A DNA stretch of 16,488 nucleotides, taken from the NCBI GenBank assembly GCA_034696485.1, contig JAQIWT010000673.1, forward strand, positions 1-16,488, read 5' to 3'. Within the stretch, counting starts at the first letter, position 1. Each line of letters starts with the position of its first letter. The notes beneath the pieces were generated by a model. The model did no database searches, was not told the origin of the DNA, and was given only the letters and a program-made list of their open reading frames with translations. Source of the DNA: Isohypsibius dastychi (taxonomy: Eukaryota; Tardigrada; Eutardigrada; Parachela; Isohypsibiidae). This document shows, in pieces, positions 9,170-16,488 of the stretch. A program made the position numbers and the translations under genes.

Positions 9170-10792
9170 ATGGAGGTCGAGGAAGTGGTCCCGCAAAGGA
9201 CACTTGAGGAAATATACCAGCTGCTTATGGCTAAACTTCGTTCATTGTTCGCTGATAAGGGCGAAGTAAGAGACGATAACATTATTGAGCACCTCTACTT
9301 TAATCATCATGAGATGCTCGCGCGTTGCGTGACGTTAGAGGAGGGTAACCTGATGCTTGCACATCCTTACTACTCTCGAAGGGGGTTGTTCGAGCGCGCC
9401 AGTGCAACATGGAGGAGTTTGGACGTTGCACAACTACAGAATTTACTGGAGGAGTTGCTGATGATCATTTACCTGGATCGTCTTCACAGTAAGACATATG
9501 TACACAACGAGTTTGTTCATGACACGGCATTCTTACCCGAGATCATCGCCTGTTTTATTGGCAAACATATGACCATTACCTATACGGCAATTTTGGTCTT
9601 TCTTCAAATCCGCCACTTTTATTCTTATGAGATCACTCCTGAACCTCGATCGATTCTTTTTGCAATTCTCGGTGATGGGGAATTCCCTTTCGGGTGTACG
9701 TGGACGGAGGACGAGTACTTTCGCCCCCTGATGAGGATTTTTTTCGCTTTCCACCTGCTCTGGGCAGACATGAGCTACGAGGGCATTCAGACATTGTTGA
9801 AGAAGTTTGTTAAAGGGAAAAGGCCGCGATGCAAGATATCGACTGTGGATTGGATCATGAGTGAATACCGCTTGTTCTCTGCAGACATGGATGAATGTTA
9901 TAAAATGGTCGATTCTTTAGGGGACTGGCTGAAGCCTGGCGATGACGAGCTGTTTACCATGTTCAACAAGTGTCTTCCAAACTCGCCACTCTATCCTAGT
10001 CTCATGCGCAGCTTGGTGCTTAGGCGTCGCGATGAGAACGGCGAGCGCATATCCGTCAACCTTTTGATGAAGTGCTTTGCTGGGACGCTTTGGCCTGGGC
10101 AACCTGAGATTCGCTCAGCGATTTGGAAAGAAGAGACTTTTGAGCAAGTTTTGAAAGATGAAATTTTCGAGGAGTTTGTGAATGGGAACAAATTGGCGAG
10201 GTCGCTGCTTCTTGAGAATTTGACTTTGGATGTGTATACTGAGAGGGAGTTTAACATCCTGATGGACGGCGTCCGTGAGCAATTGAAGAATCCGAATCGT
10301 GAGCTGATGGATGAGTTTGGTGCCGCGGCTGCGAGTACGTTTAATCAGACGAATTTGAGTTTAGAGACGAAGCTTTATTTCCTCCAGACTCTTATAGACA
10401 TCACATGTGACTATCCGCAAGAAGGGTCCATTGCTCACCTCATTAGTATCATGCGATTGGATTCCAATCAGATACTAATCATGAGCAATCCAGAACTTGT
10501 AGGGCTCTGGCCTTCGCTCATGTCGGGCCTATGTTATTGTCGATCGCGTTGTCCCGTCAGATCCGTGAATTCCGATGATAATCGCATCGCAGACGAGGCT
10601 CTGTCACCTTACCTTGGCATCCACGAAAAAATTGTCAAGCCAGCTCTATGCATCGTGATGATGTGTATCCCCATTACTGCAACGCGGAGAAGATCAAAAT
10701 CGAGCTTGCGACTAATTTCAATGGACGTTTTGAGAATGCTCAAGCCATTCTTGTTTGAGGGTTTGGCGCCGAGACAAAGTCACGCTTGGTGA
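9170..10792 (+). CDS. Family A protein A3, unknown helical protein (540 aa)
   Basis: The ATG at 9170 (gaaagaATGG) opens an uninterrupted 540-residue frame. The N-terminus is acidic and helical. WRSLD at 81-85 and the following LxxLLEELL helix match A1 (WRTLD, 126-130) and A2. The middle is dense in aromatic and leucine residues, as in alpha-solenoid proteins, but I cannot name a repeat type. Near the C-terminus, W447 with CYCRSR at 455-460 and the signature at 475-528 (MMCIPI at 497-502, SSLRLISMDVLRMLKPFL at 511-528) define the family. Residues from about 265 to the end find a frameshifted counterpart in psi-A4, which lies tail to tail with only 166 bp between the stops. There is no signal peptide or known active site. 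The function is unknown; fast divergence between copies is clear. Confidence 0.85.
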   Translation: MEVEEVVPQRTLEEIYQLLMAKLRSLFADKGEVRDDNIIEHLYFNHHEMLARCVTLEEGNLMLAHPYYSRRGLFERASATWRSLDVAQLQNLLEELLMIIYLDRLHSKTYVHNEFVHDTAFLPEIIACFIGKHMTITYTAILVFLQIRHFYSYEITPEPRSILFAILGDGEFPFGCTWTEDEYFRPLMRIFFAFHLLWADMSYEGIQTLLKKFVKGKRPRCKISTVDWIMSEYRLFSADMDECYKMVDSLGDWLKPGDDELFTMFNKCLPNSPLYPSLMRSLVLRRRDENGERISVNLLMKCFAGTLWPGQPEIRSAIWKEETFEQVLKDEIFEEFVNGNKLARSLLLENLTLDVYTEREFNILMDGVREQLKNPNRELMDEFGAAAASTFNQTNLSLETKLYFLQTLIDITCDYPQEGSIAHLISIMRLDSNQILIMSNPELVGLWPSLMSGLCYCRSRCPVRSVNSDDNRIADEALSPYLGIHEKIVKPALCIVMMCIPITATRRRSKSSLRLISMDVLRMLKPFLFEGLAPRQSHAW

Positions 10793-10958
10793 GACATCTT
10801 ACTGCAATGGATCGCTTGTGCTCCTGGCTGATTAAATCGGAGATAATTATTCACAGAGTGTTTGAGCCTGTCATCTATCTAGGATCAAAACGTTGCATTA
10901 TTTAGTGGCACATGCTCGTGGACTATCATGATGGATCAACGACACTTGATGACTTTGC

Positions 10959-11538
10959 TCATCCTTGCATTAGATACGCTCTCAACCGCCGTAAACTATC
11001 TGAATTGAGGAATTTTAGTGAGGATTTGCTAATGCTTCTGTTTCCCATGATTGGAATGCACATCTGTACGAGAGTACAGACTGTCCTAACCTGCTGGGGA
11101 TCAGATAAGCCCCAATGTTGACGCAACCAGTTATCCATAATTCGAAAAGGATCTCCTGTAGAAGAAGTTCCACGTTGCAAAGACGATGCTATTTCCATCC
11201 GCGACCGCAAGTAGACCATTGAGGGTATAAATTCGCGAACTGTGGCCAAAGCCGTGTTATACCACAGAAATTGAGGGTCCAATAGCATCCCAACACTCGC
11301 CACGGTCTCACTCGCGGCAAACGCGGCGATCATTTGGATCAGTACCGGAGCTGCAATCTCCGGGGCTCGCAGGAACACTTGAGGACGGCTTCAACCAGCC
11401 GGCGTCCATTTCTTTGCGGGATTGAATCCCGTAGCAAGAACTGGCGAGTTAGATGCGTGATCAAAGGATATATCGACTCGCTTTATTAAAATACAGAGGG
11501 AAATCTGCTGCGCACGATACCATCAGAGGCTCACGCAT
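10959..11538 (-). pseudogene. psi-A4: truncated, frameshifted family A gene
   Basis: The last frame (10959 to about 11380, no ATG at its head) ends with the family signature at 10971-11135, including MCIPI and SKSSLKFL, very close to A3, and the VYLRSR element before it. Upstream the match to A3 moves to other frames. A frame between about 11484 and 11376 reads IYPLITHLTRQFLLR, then NGRR and AVLKC, matching A3 PLYPSLMRSLVLRRR, NGER and LLMKC (273-302). The last frame resumes with APEI against A3 QPEI (311-314). A third frame from the ATG at 11538 gives LYFNK against A3 MFNKC. So at least two frameshifts have split the gene (near 11480 and 11380), roughly the first 260 residues are missing, and about 90 residues of the A3 middle are deleted. 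It lies tail to tail with A3. Confidence 0.75.
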
Positions 11539-11683
11539 TTTTAGAGTATATATAAGGAATATAATCCATCTTTATAGTATAATAGAGGAGATATAGAAGG
11601 GATTAACATGTTCACTTCCACAAGCGCACAAAAATCAAGGACAATATATAGGATGATCTCGAAAGGAAACATCTACATGGAAG

Positions 11684-13039
11684 CTAATCCATGAGCAGAT
11701 ACTCCTCCTCGTTGAGCGAATTCGCATCGTTGTTCGCAACAATTTGAGACAGGCGGTCACCGCGATTCGGATGTTGAGACGTCTTGTCGAGAAAGGAACT
11801 ATTCTCTTGCAACAGCGAGGGTACGAGGTCAGATGGATTTTCTCCGTTGGAGGCGCTTCCATGGAGCACGTTTGGCAAGGGAGTGTGCAGAGTATGATGC
11901 ACGTTGCAAGACTGTTGTCCAGGAACTTGATCGCGGTGCTCTAGAGAGGTTTCAACACCCATGTTCCACGCCGCCTGATCAACTTCCCGGCACGAAGGCA
12001 GATCAACGACTTGAACCGCACTCTTTTCCATCGAGTAAGCTGGAATCTGGTCCAATCCTTGGCTGAAACCGAGCTCACCTTGGTTATAGTCAATTGTCGC
12101 AAGCCTTTGTGACATATTCCGTCCATCATCCTCGCCAAAGTCGTTGTTCCCTAGCACTAGTTTCTTAAGTGCCCGAATTCTATCAACCGAGACAAGGAAC
12201 ACGCTCAGATCTTCGTCGAGGAGTTTTTCTTCTTCAAGGTGATCGCAATGGGCAGCTGCGTTCACGGGGTTGCAGAATCGGAATAGAAGCGTAATAAATG
12301 TCTCGTACGTGTTCAAGCAGACCTCATTACCCTGGACCTCGATTCCGGCCACATCAACGGCGTCTTGTGGTGTGGCCTGAAATCCTGCACCTAATGCTCC
12401 TTCAATATGGGCAAGATCTGGGTATAGACACATGTAGCCTGGTTTGTTACCAAACGTGGCACTAAGAAGCGCACATGCTGTCGCCTTTTTTCCTCGACCG
12501 ACGGTGAACTCTGTGATATTCTCGCTCATATAGACATTTCCAAATCGCCCCTTCACGCGACCATCTGGAACATGAACTTCAAATCGTTCGGTGTCGCCTG
12601 CTGAATGCAGCCTGACTTTTCGACCGGACTTGGTACCTCCGAGCTTCATAAATTGGAGTTCTGCCAGAGGTGGCGTACTCAGCACGTCGAGCAGGTTTTT
12701 CAAGACATCCGAGCCCGAAGAGGAAGGGTTAGTTATAGATTGAAGCAGAGTTTGTGCCTTGATCAGCTTTGCTTGGCGGTTGGACTCCGTGTCAGTGAAG
12801 CGTTTGTCAAAGTTCACTCTGAGCGAGTCCGTCTCTTGCTTGATCCGCTCCACTCGGTGCGAGTCTGTCGCCTGCTTGACTCGCTTTACCTGACGCGAAT
12901 CTTTCTCTTGCTTGATCCGCTCCACTCGGTGCGAGTCTGTCGCCTGCTTGATCGATTTCACTTGGCGCGAGTCTGTCACTTGCTTGTGTGAGGCTCCCTC
13001 CTGCTCGACAAGCTTCGGCGTACTCGGCTGTTGCAGCAT
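11684..13039 (-). CDS. Family B protein B1, unknown conserved core with basic repeat N-terminus (451 aa)
   Basis: The ATG at 13039 (ggtaaaATGC) starts a protein of three parts. Residues 20-79 hold five 12-residue units of the type QATDSHRVERIK, highly charged and probably one long helix or coiled coil. Residues about 125-300 are the conserved core shared with B2: GTK at 135-137, KGRFG at 163-167, EFTVGR at 177-182, GYMCL at 201-205, VQGNEVC at 235-241, NTYETFI at 243-249, CD at 265-266. The core alternates strand-like and helix-like stretches and is not recognised. Residues 300-451 are polar and probably disordered, ending in the acidic EEEYLLMD. There is no signal peptide or membrane segment, so it is cytosolic or nuclear. 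A basic N-terminus, a folded core and an acidic tail would suit a nucleic-acid-linked or regulatory protein, but this is only inference. Confidence 0.87.
   Translation of the reverse strand: MLQQPSTPKLVEQEGASHKQVTDSRQVKSIKQATDSHRVERIKQEKDSRQVKRVKQATDSHRVERIKQETDSLRVNFDKRFTDTESNRQAKLIKAQTLLQSITNPSSSGSDVLKNLLDVLSTPPLAELQFMKLGGTKSGRKVRLHSAGDTERFEVHVPDGRVKGRFGNVYMSENITEFTVGRGKKATACALLSATFGNKPGYMCLYPDLAHIEGALGAGFQATPQDAVDVAGIEVQGNEVCLNTYETFITLLFRFCNPVNAAAHCDHLEEEKLLDEDLSVFLVSVDRIRALKKLVLGNNDFGEDDGRNMSQRLATIDYNQGELGFSQGLDQIPAYSMEKSAVQVVDLPSCREVDQAAWNMGVETSLEHRDQVPGQQSCNVHHTLHTPLPNVLHGSASNGENPSDLVPSLLQENSSFLDKTSQHPNRGDRLSQIVANNDANSLNEEEYLLMD
12803..12982 (-). repeat. 12-residue (36-bp) repeats in the N-terminus of B1
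   Basis: Five units cover residues 20-31, 32-43, 44-55, 56-67 and 68-79, each with a central DS and a basic end. Units 2 and 4 are identical in protein and DNA (39 bp or more), starting at 12841 and 12913, exactly 72 bp apart. The array therefore grew by duplication of a two-unit (72-bp) block. B2 keeps only a counterpart of unit 5 (SLRMNYD against SLRVNFD), which is probably the ancestral state. Confidence 0.88.
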
Positions 13040-13420
13040 TTTACCGAGGCGGAATTACTAGGGAAGGAGTAAGTTTGAAATAAAAAGAAAATATTTGTGA
13101 TTCTCTCCACCGTCTACTTGTGACTCTGCCGCGGGCGAGGATTCCCGGAGCCTTTTCAAACATTTTGGTGTGATTTTATTTTTAGTGAACCTACGTAGAA
13201 ATACAGGATAAACAAAAAGTGTAAGGAAGTTCACGTTTAGGTGTATTGTCTACCGTATTCTACAATCTACAAATAACAAAGTATTTATTTCAAATTCGTA
13301 CGAATTCATTTTTGTTTTCTGGCCGTTTGAATTTGAAAATATTCCCATTGTCCCGATAGCGCGACATCAACTCATGGATCCAGAATAGGCCTGACATTGT
13401 CCGGAGGACAGTCGGTCTTG
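13040..13420. other. Upstream region of B1
   Basis: AT-rich intergenic DNA between the B1 start codon and the repeat array. It has no coding frame and no clear promoter element. It should contain the B1 promoter, reading leftward. Confidence 0.4.
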
Positions 13421-14990
13421 TTTATCGTGTTTAATATGATGATGTCACGGATTCCTAAGCTTGCTGTGGGTGTACGATGTTTGGAACAGGGAGACATATG
13501 CGCGGGTAGCATGATGGAGAGGTCTCCGCACTAGTCCCAAGCAAGTTGTGAATTGATATTGGGATCGGATAAGTGAGAAATTAGTATAGAAAGTTGCACA
13601 AAGATGCAGGGTTGCTTTTGAGCTATGGTTAATTGCGTGGATCGAAGTGATGAAGACTTTGGCCATGTTCATTGTTGATGGAGCCATAGTTGGGGAGGCA
13701 AATCAGGTCAAGTTACAAATCCAGACCTCCCCGTTCTTTGGGTTAGCAGCTCAAGAAGCTTTCACGTGATGCAAGGATGGATTTGGGTGCATTCAGGGTC
13801 TTGTGGCGGGAGAAGTCTAGTGATATTTTGGGACTTAAGGCCGACGGGCGGATTCGGAGCGTGACGCATTGTGCGAGTCTGTAACATGACGCAGACTTCG
13901 GAGCTCCAAAAAGAGTTGATTATATCTTTTAACGTGATGATGTCACGGATTCCTAAGCTTGCCGTAGGTGTACGATACTTGGACAAGGGAGACATATGTG
14001 AGGGTAGCCTGATGGAGAGGTCTCCGCACTAGTCCCAAGCAGGTGTGAATTGATATTGGAATCGGATAAGTGAGAAATTGGTATAAAAAGATGCGCAATG
14101 ATACAGGGTTACTTTTGAGCTATGGCCAATTGCGTGGATTGAAGTAATGAAGACTTTGGCCTTGTTCATTGTTGATGGAGCCATAGTTGGGGAGGCAAAA
14201 CAGGTCAAGTTACAAGTCCAGACCCCTCCGTTCTTTGGTTTCAGCAGCTCAAAAGCTTTCACGTGATGCAAGGATGGATTTGGTTGCATTCAGGGCCTTG
14301 CAACGGGAGAGGTTTAGTGATATTTTGGGACTTAAGGCCGAAGGATGGATTCGGAGCGAAAGGTATTGTGCGAGTCTGTGACATGACGCAGGCTTCGGAT
14401 ATTCAAAAAAAGATGAATATATCGTTTAACGTGGTGATATCACGGTTTCCTAGGCTTGTCGTTGAAGTATGATGTTTGGGAAAGGGAGATATATGTGGGA
14501 ACAGTCCTTGGGGAGATGTTTCCGCGTTAGCCCCAAGCAGTTGTGAATCGATCTTTGAAATCGGATAAGTGAGAAACGGGTATAGAAAGATGCACAATGA
14601 TACAGGGTTACTTTGGAGCTATGGAAAATTGCGTAGCTCGAAGTAATGAAGACTTTGGCCTTGTTCATTGTTGATGGAGCCGTTTTTGGGAGGCAAATCA
14701 GTACAAGATACAAGTCCAGACCTCTCCGTTCTTTTGTTTCAGCAGCTCAAAAGCTTTCATGTGATGCAAGGATGGATTTGGTTGCATTCAGGGCCTGGTA
14801 ACGGGAGAGGTCTAGTGATATTTTGGGACTTAAGGCAGAGGGGCGGATTCGAAGCGAGCCCAAATCGTGTCAAGTTACAAGTACGGATCTCTCCGTCTGT
14901 GCTTTGAATGAGCGGCTTCGGAAATTTTAATTTGATCTTTTGAGGATTTGGGCACATTCGCGGCTTTATAGAATGACAAGGTTATCGAAT
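13421..14990. repeat. Tandem array of about 500-bp direct repeats (3 full units and 1 partial)
   Basis: Three head-to-tail units begin with a variant of tatatcnttttaacgtgatg at 13421, 13921 and 14418 (periods 500 and 497 bp). Landmarks recur in order in each: tcacggattcctaagcttg, ggataagtgagaaat, gaagactttggcc, ttgttgatggagcc, caggtcaagttacaa, gcaaggatggatttgg and tgatattttgggacttaagg. Copies 1 and 2 are the most alike; copy 3 has more small indels and lacks the last part of the unit. At about 14861 it jumps back to a fourth, strongly diverged half-unit (gtcaagttacaagt, atttgggcacattcgcgg) that fades out near 14990. Short open frames in the repeats are not conserved in frame between units, so the array is most likely non-coding. 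It lies 5' of B1 and 3' of B2. Confidence 0.9.
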
Positions 14991-15102
14991 TTTACGCTCG
15001 TCATCAAGAGTTGAACCCTACCGTTACTGGTGCACATTCTTTTACAATAAATCGAAAATTGACGTTCGTCACAACTGCGTAACAATAATGGAAAGTCGTG
15101 AA

Positions 15103-16437
15103 TCATTCCATGATGCGGAAACTTTCATCGACTAGCAAATCACCCAATTCATTCTCGACAAATAAATTGTCATCGAGTGCGGCGCTTGTTTGGAACTGTT
15201 GATAGAGTTTGGGAGAGGATTCGCCATCGAATGAAAAGGGCAACTTGTCGGCGATTTCTTGCTCGTCCGAAATAGGAGATGTCTCAAACGACGAAGATGT
15301 AAAGAGGAGATTTCCTTGAACACATCGGAGGTATTGTGAATCGTTCCTGATGCAATCTTGAAAGTCCGGGGTTCGGTACTCTTCGTGTCCCAACTCTTCG
15401 TCGAGTATATTTCTGGTCTCGTCGATGTGACTGACCTTATTGCAATCGGGGAGCCATGCTTGATCACGACCAAGATTTCCTTGAGTGCGTCGGAGGTATT
15501 GTGAATCGTCCATGATGAAATCTTGAAAGTCCTGGGATCGGTGCTCTTCGTGTCCCAACCCCTCGTCGAGATTATTTCTACTCTCGTCGATGTTACTGAC
15601 CTTATTGCGGTCGTGGAGCCATGCTTGATCATGATCAAACTCGTCGCGGTCATATACACTGACACTCTCACTTCGGCAGTTGTTGCCTGCGATACTCCGC
15701 CGAGTCTGGTTATGTAAGCCGATAATCAGTCCCTTCAAAGCATGCAGCGAAACCAGGTATTCCATGTAGGTATCCGACTGAGGATCGTGGATACTTTGGT
15801 GATGATGAATAAGTTCGTCGCAACGTGCAGTCGCGGCATCGGCGTTGCTGAGGCGAAACGCAAACTGGATGAAGACTTTGTATGTGTTGAAGCAAGTCTC
15901 GCTTCCCTGAACCTTGACTCCAACCCCTTTGACGGCTTTCTCCAATGAGAGTTGAAACTTTGCCTGTCGCGCACGAGTGATACGGGCGTGATCAAGAGAG
16001 AGACACATGTATCCTGCTCTGTTGCCGGGAAGCACGACAGATACAATAAAGTTGGGTTTGGGAATTCGACCAACCGCGAACTCGACGACAGCTGCGTGCT
16101 TGCAAATACTTCCGAACTCTCCCTTGATCTTCGTTGTGTGATCTACCGCGAACATCTCGCCACTGTTTCCAACTGCATGTAACTTGGATTTGCGATTGGG
16201 CTTGGTTCCTTTGCGCTTCATGAGTTGGAACTCAGCTAGAGCCTGGGTGTTGACTAGCTCGCGCAGTTTCGTCAAGACCACGTTGTCGGGAACGCGCTCG
16301 TCCATTAAGGCCAGGACGAGATCGTCTGCTGCCGCCTGCTTGACTTGGCTGCGAGACTCTGTGAGGTTATCATAGTTCATTCGGAGCGAGTTTTCCTTCT
16401 GCTTGACTCTCGACGACCTCGCTCGCTGATTAATCAT
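15103..16437 (-). CDS. Family B protein B2, unknown conserved core with duplicated acidic C-terminal segment (444 aa)
   Basis: The ATG at 16437 (ccaaaaaATGA) begins a protein collinear with B1. A short basic N-terminus (residues 1-36, with SLRMNYD at 17-23) matches the last repeat unit of B1. The core at about 67-243 carries GTK 77-79, KGEFG 105-109, EFAVGR 119-124, GYMCL 142-146, VQGSETC 176-182, NTYKVFI 184-190 and CDEL 206-209. Aligned by eye, about 40% of core residues are identical to B1. Residues 270-379 are two copies of a 55-residue acidic segment, and the end (SSSFETS, then DLLVDESF) aligns with the B1 tail (NSSFLDKT and EEEYLLMD). No signal peptide, membrane segment or known catalytic motif is seen. 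B1 and B2 are tandem paralogs on the same strand, separated by the repeat array. Function is unknown; a nuclear or cytosolic place is likely. Confidence 0.87.
   Translation of the reverse strand: MINQRARSSRVKQKENSLRMNYDNLTESRSQVKQAAADDLVLALMDERVPDNVVLTKLRELVNTQALAEFQLMKRKGTKPNRKSKLHAVGNSGEMFAVDHTTKIKGEFGSICKHAAVVEFAVGRIPKPNFIVSVVLPGNRAGYMCLSLDHARITRARQAKFQLSLEKAVKGVGVKVQGSETCFNTYKVFIQFAFRLSNADAATARCDELIHHHQSIHDPQSDTYMEYLVSLHALKGLIIGLHNQTRRSIAGNNCRSESVSVYDRDEFDHDQAWLHDRNKVSNIDESRNNLDEGLGHEEHRSQDFQDFIMDDSQYLRRTQGNLGRDQAWLPDCNKVSHIDETRNILDEELGHEEYRTPDFQDCIRNDSQYLRCVQGNLLFTSSSFETSPISDEQEIADKLPFSFDGESSPKLYQQFQTSAALDDNLFVENELGDLLVDESFRIME
15301..15630 (-). repeat. 165-bp tandem duplication inside B2 (55-residue unit, 2 copies)
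   Basis: Residues 270-324 and 325-379 align without gaps. Shared strings include DQAWL, NKVS, IDE, LGHEE, DFQD and DSQYLR, each at the same offset. Most differences between the units are single substitutions, so the duplication is fairly recent. B1 has at most one diverged counterpart (DQAAWNMG at 354-361). The unit is acidic, with no cysteine or histidine pattern that would suggest metal binding. Confidence 0.88.
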
Positions 16438-16488
16438 TTTTTGGGAACTTGGTCTATCAACCAGGGCGACGATAATATATTTTGAATG

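Noticed and set aside
12605-12991. Plus-strand frame of 128 codons antisense to B1
   Set aside because: It is a shadow: the 36-bp repeats are divisible by three, which keeps the opposite strand open as well. The sense frame has the paralog.
13445-14957. Several similar short minus-strand frames in the 500-bp repeats, suggesting a small gene family
   Set aside because: Small indels between units shift or close the frame, so coding is not preserved from copy to copy.
13421-14990. The repeat array as LTRs of a retrotransposon, or as a CRISPR
   Set aside because: The units are head to tail with no internal coding region, no clear TG...CA ends, no primer-binding site or polypurine tract seen, and no target-site duplication; they are far too long for CRISPR repeats and have no spacers.
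15132-15671. 179-codon minus-strand frame overlapping B2 in another phase
   Set aside because: The 165-bp tandem duplication keeps a second phase open; only the B2 phase is conserved with B1.

Overview
The window looks like nuclear DNA of a eukaryotic microbe. It has about six long, apparently unspliced genes on both strands, AT-rich intergenic stretches of 0.2 to 2.2 kb without operon-like packing or Shine-Dalgarno sites, A-rich start contexts, decayed gene pieces and a tandem satellite-like array. One small secreted protein with Thr-Pro-Lys repeats is of a style common in diatoms and other stramenopile algae, so such an organism is a reasonable but unproven guess. Nothing looks bacterial, and I saw no rRNA, tRNA or CRISPR.

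Layout. 1-842: AT-rich flank with a very weak reverse-transcriptase-like relic. 843-2705 (+) and 3029-4675 (-): two large unknown proteins, A1 and A2, pointing tail to tail. 4676-6470: non-coding. 6471-6992 (+): the small secreted repeat protein. 6993-9169: a gene-poor stretch holding two minus-strand frames that look like decayed coding DNA. 9170-10792 (+): a third large protein, A3, again tail to tail with a frameshifted, truncated relative, psi-A4, at 10959-11538 (-). 11684-13039 (-) and 15103-16437 (-): two paralogous proteins of a second unknown family, B1 and B2. Between them, 13421-14990 is an array of about 500-bp direct repeats (three full units and a diverged partial one).

The main result is that two unrecognised protein families are interleaved here. 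Family A (A1, A2, A3, psi-A4) is very diverged but shares a C-terminal signature of about 53 residues, preceded by a short W...RS(R/K) element. It also shares weaker N-terminal similarity, which points to a fast-diverging all-helical family. Family B shares a core of about 175 residues, about 40% identical by eye, flanked by a basic repeat-prone N-terminus and an acidic C-terminal tail. Tandem repeats have grown independently inside B1 (12-residue units), inside B2 (a 55-residue duplication) and between the two genes. The locus therefore looks like an actively duplicating and decaying, lineage-specific region. I cannot assign a biochemical function to either family, and whether they act together is unknown.
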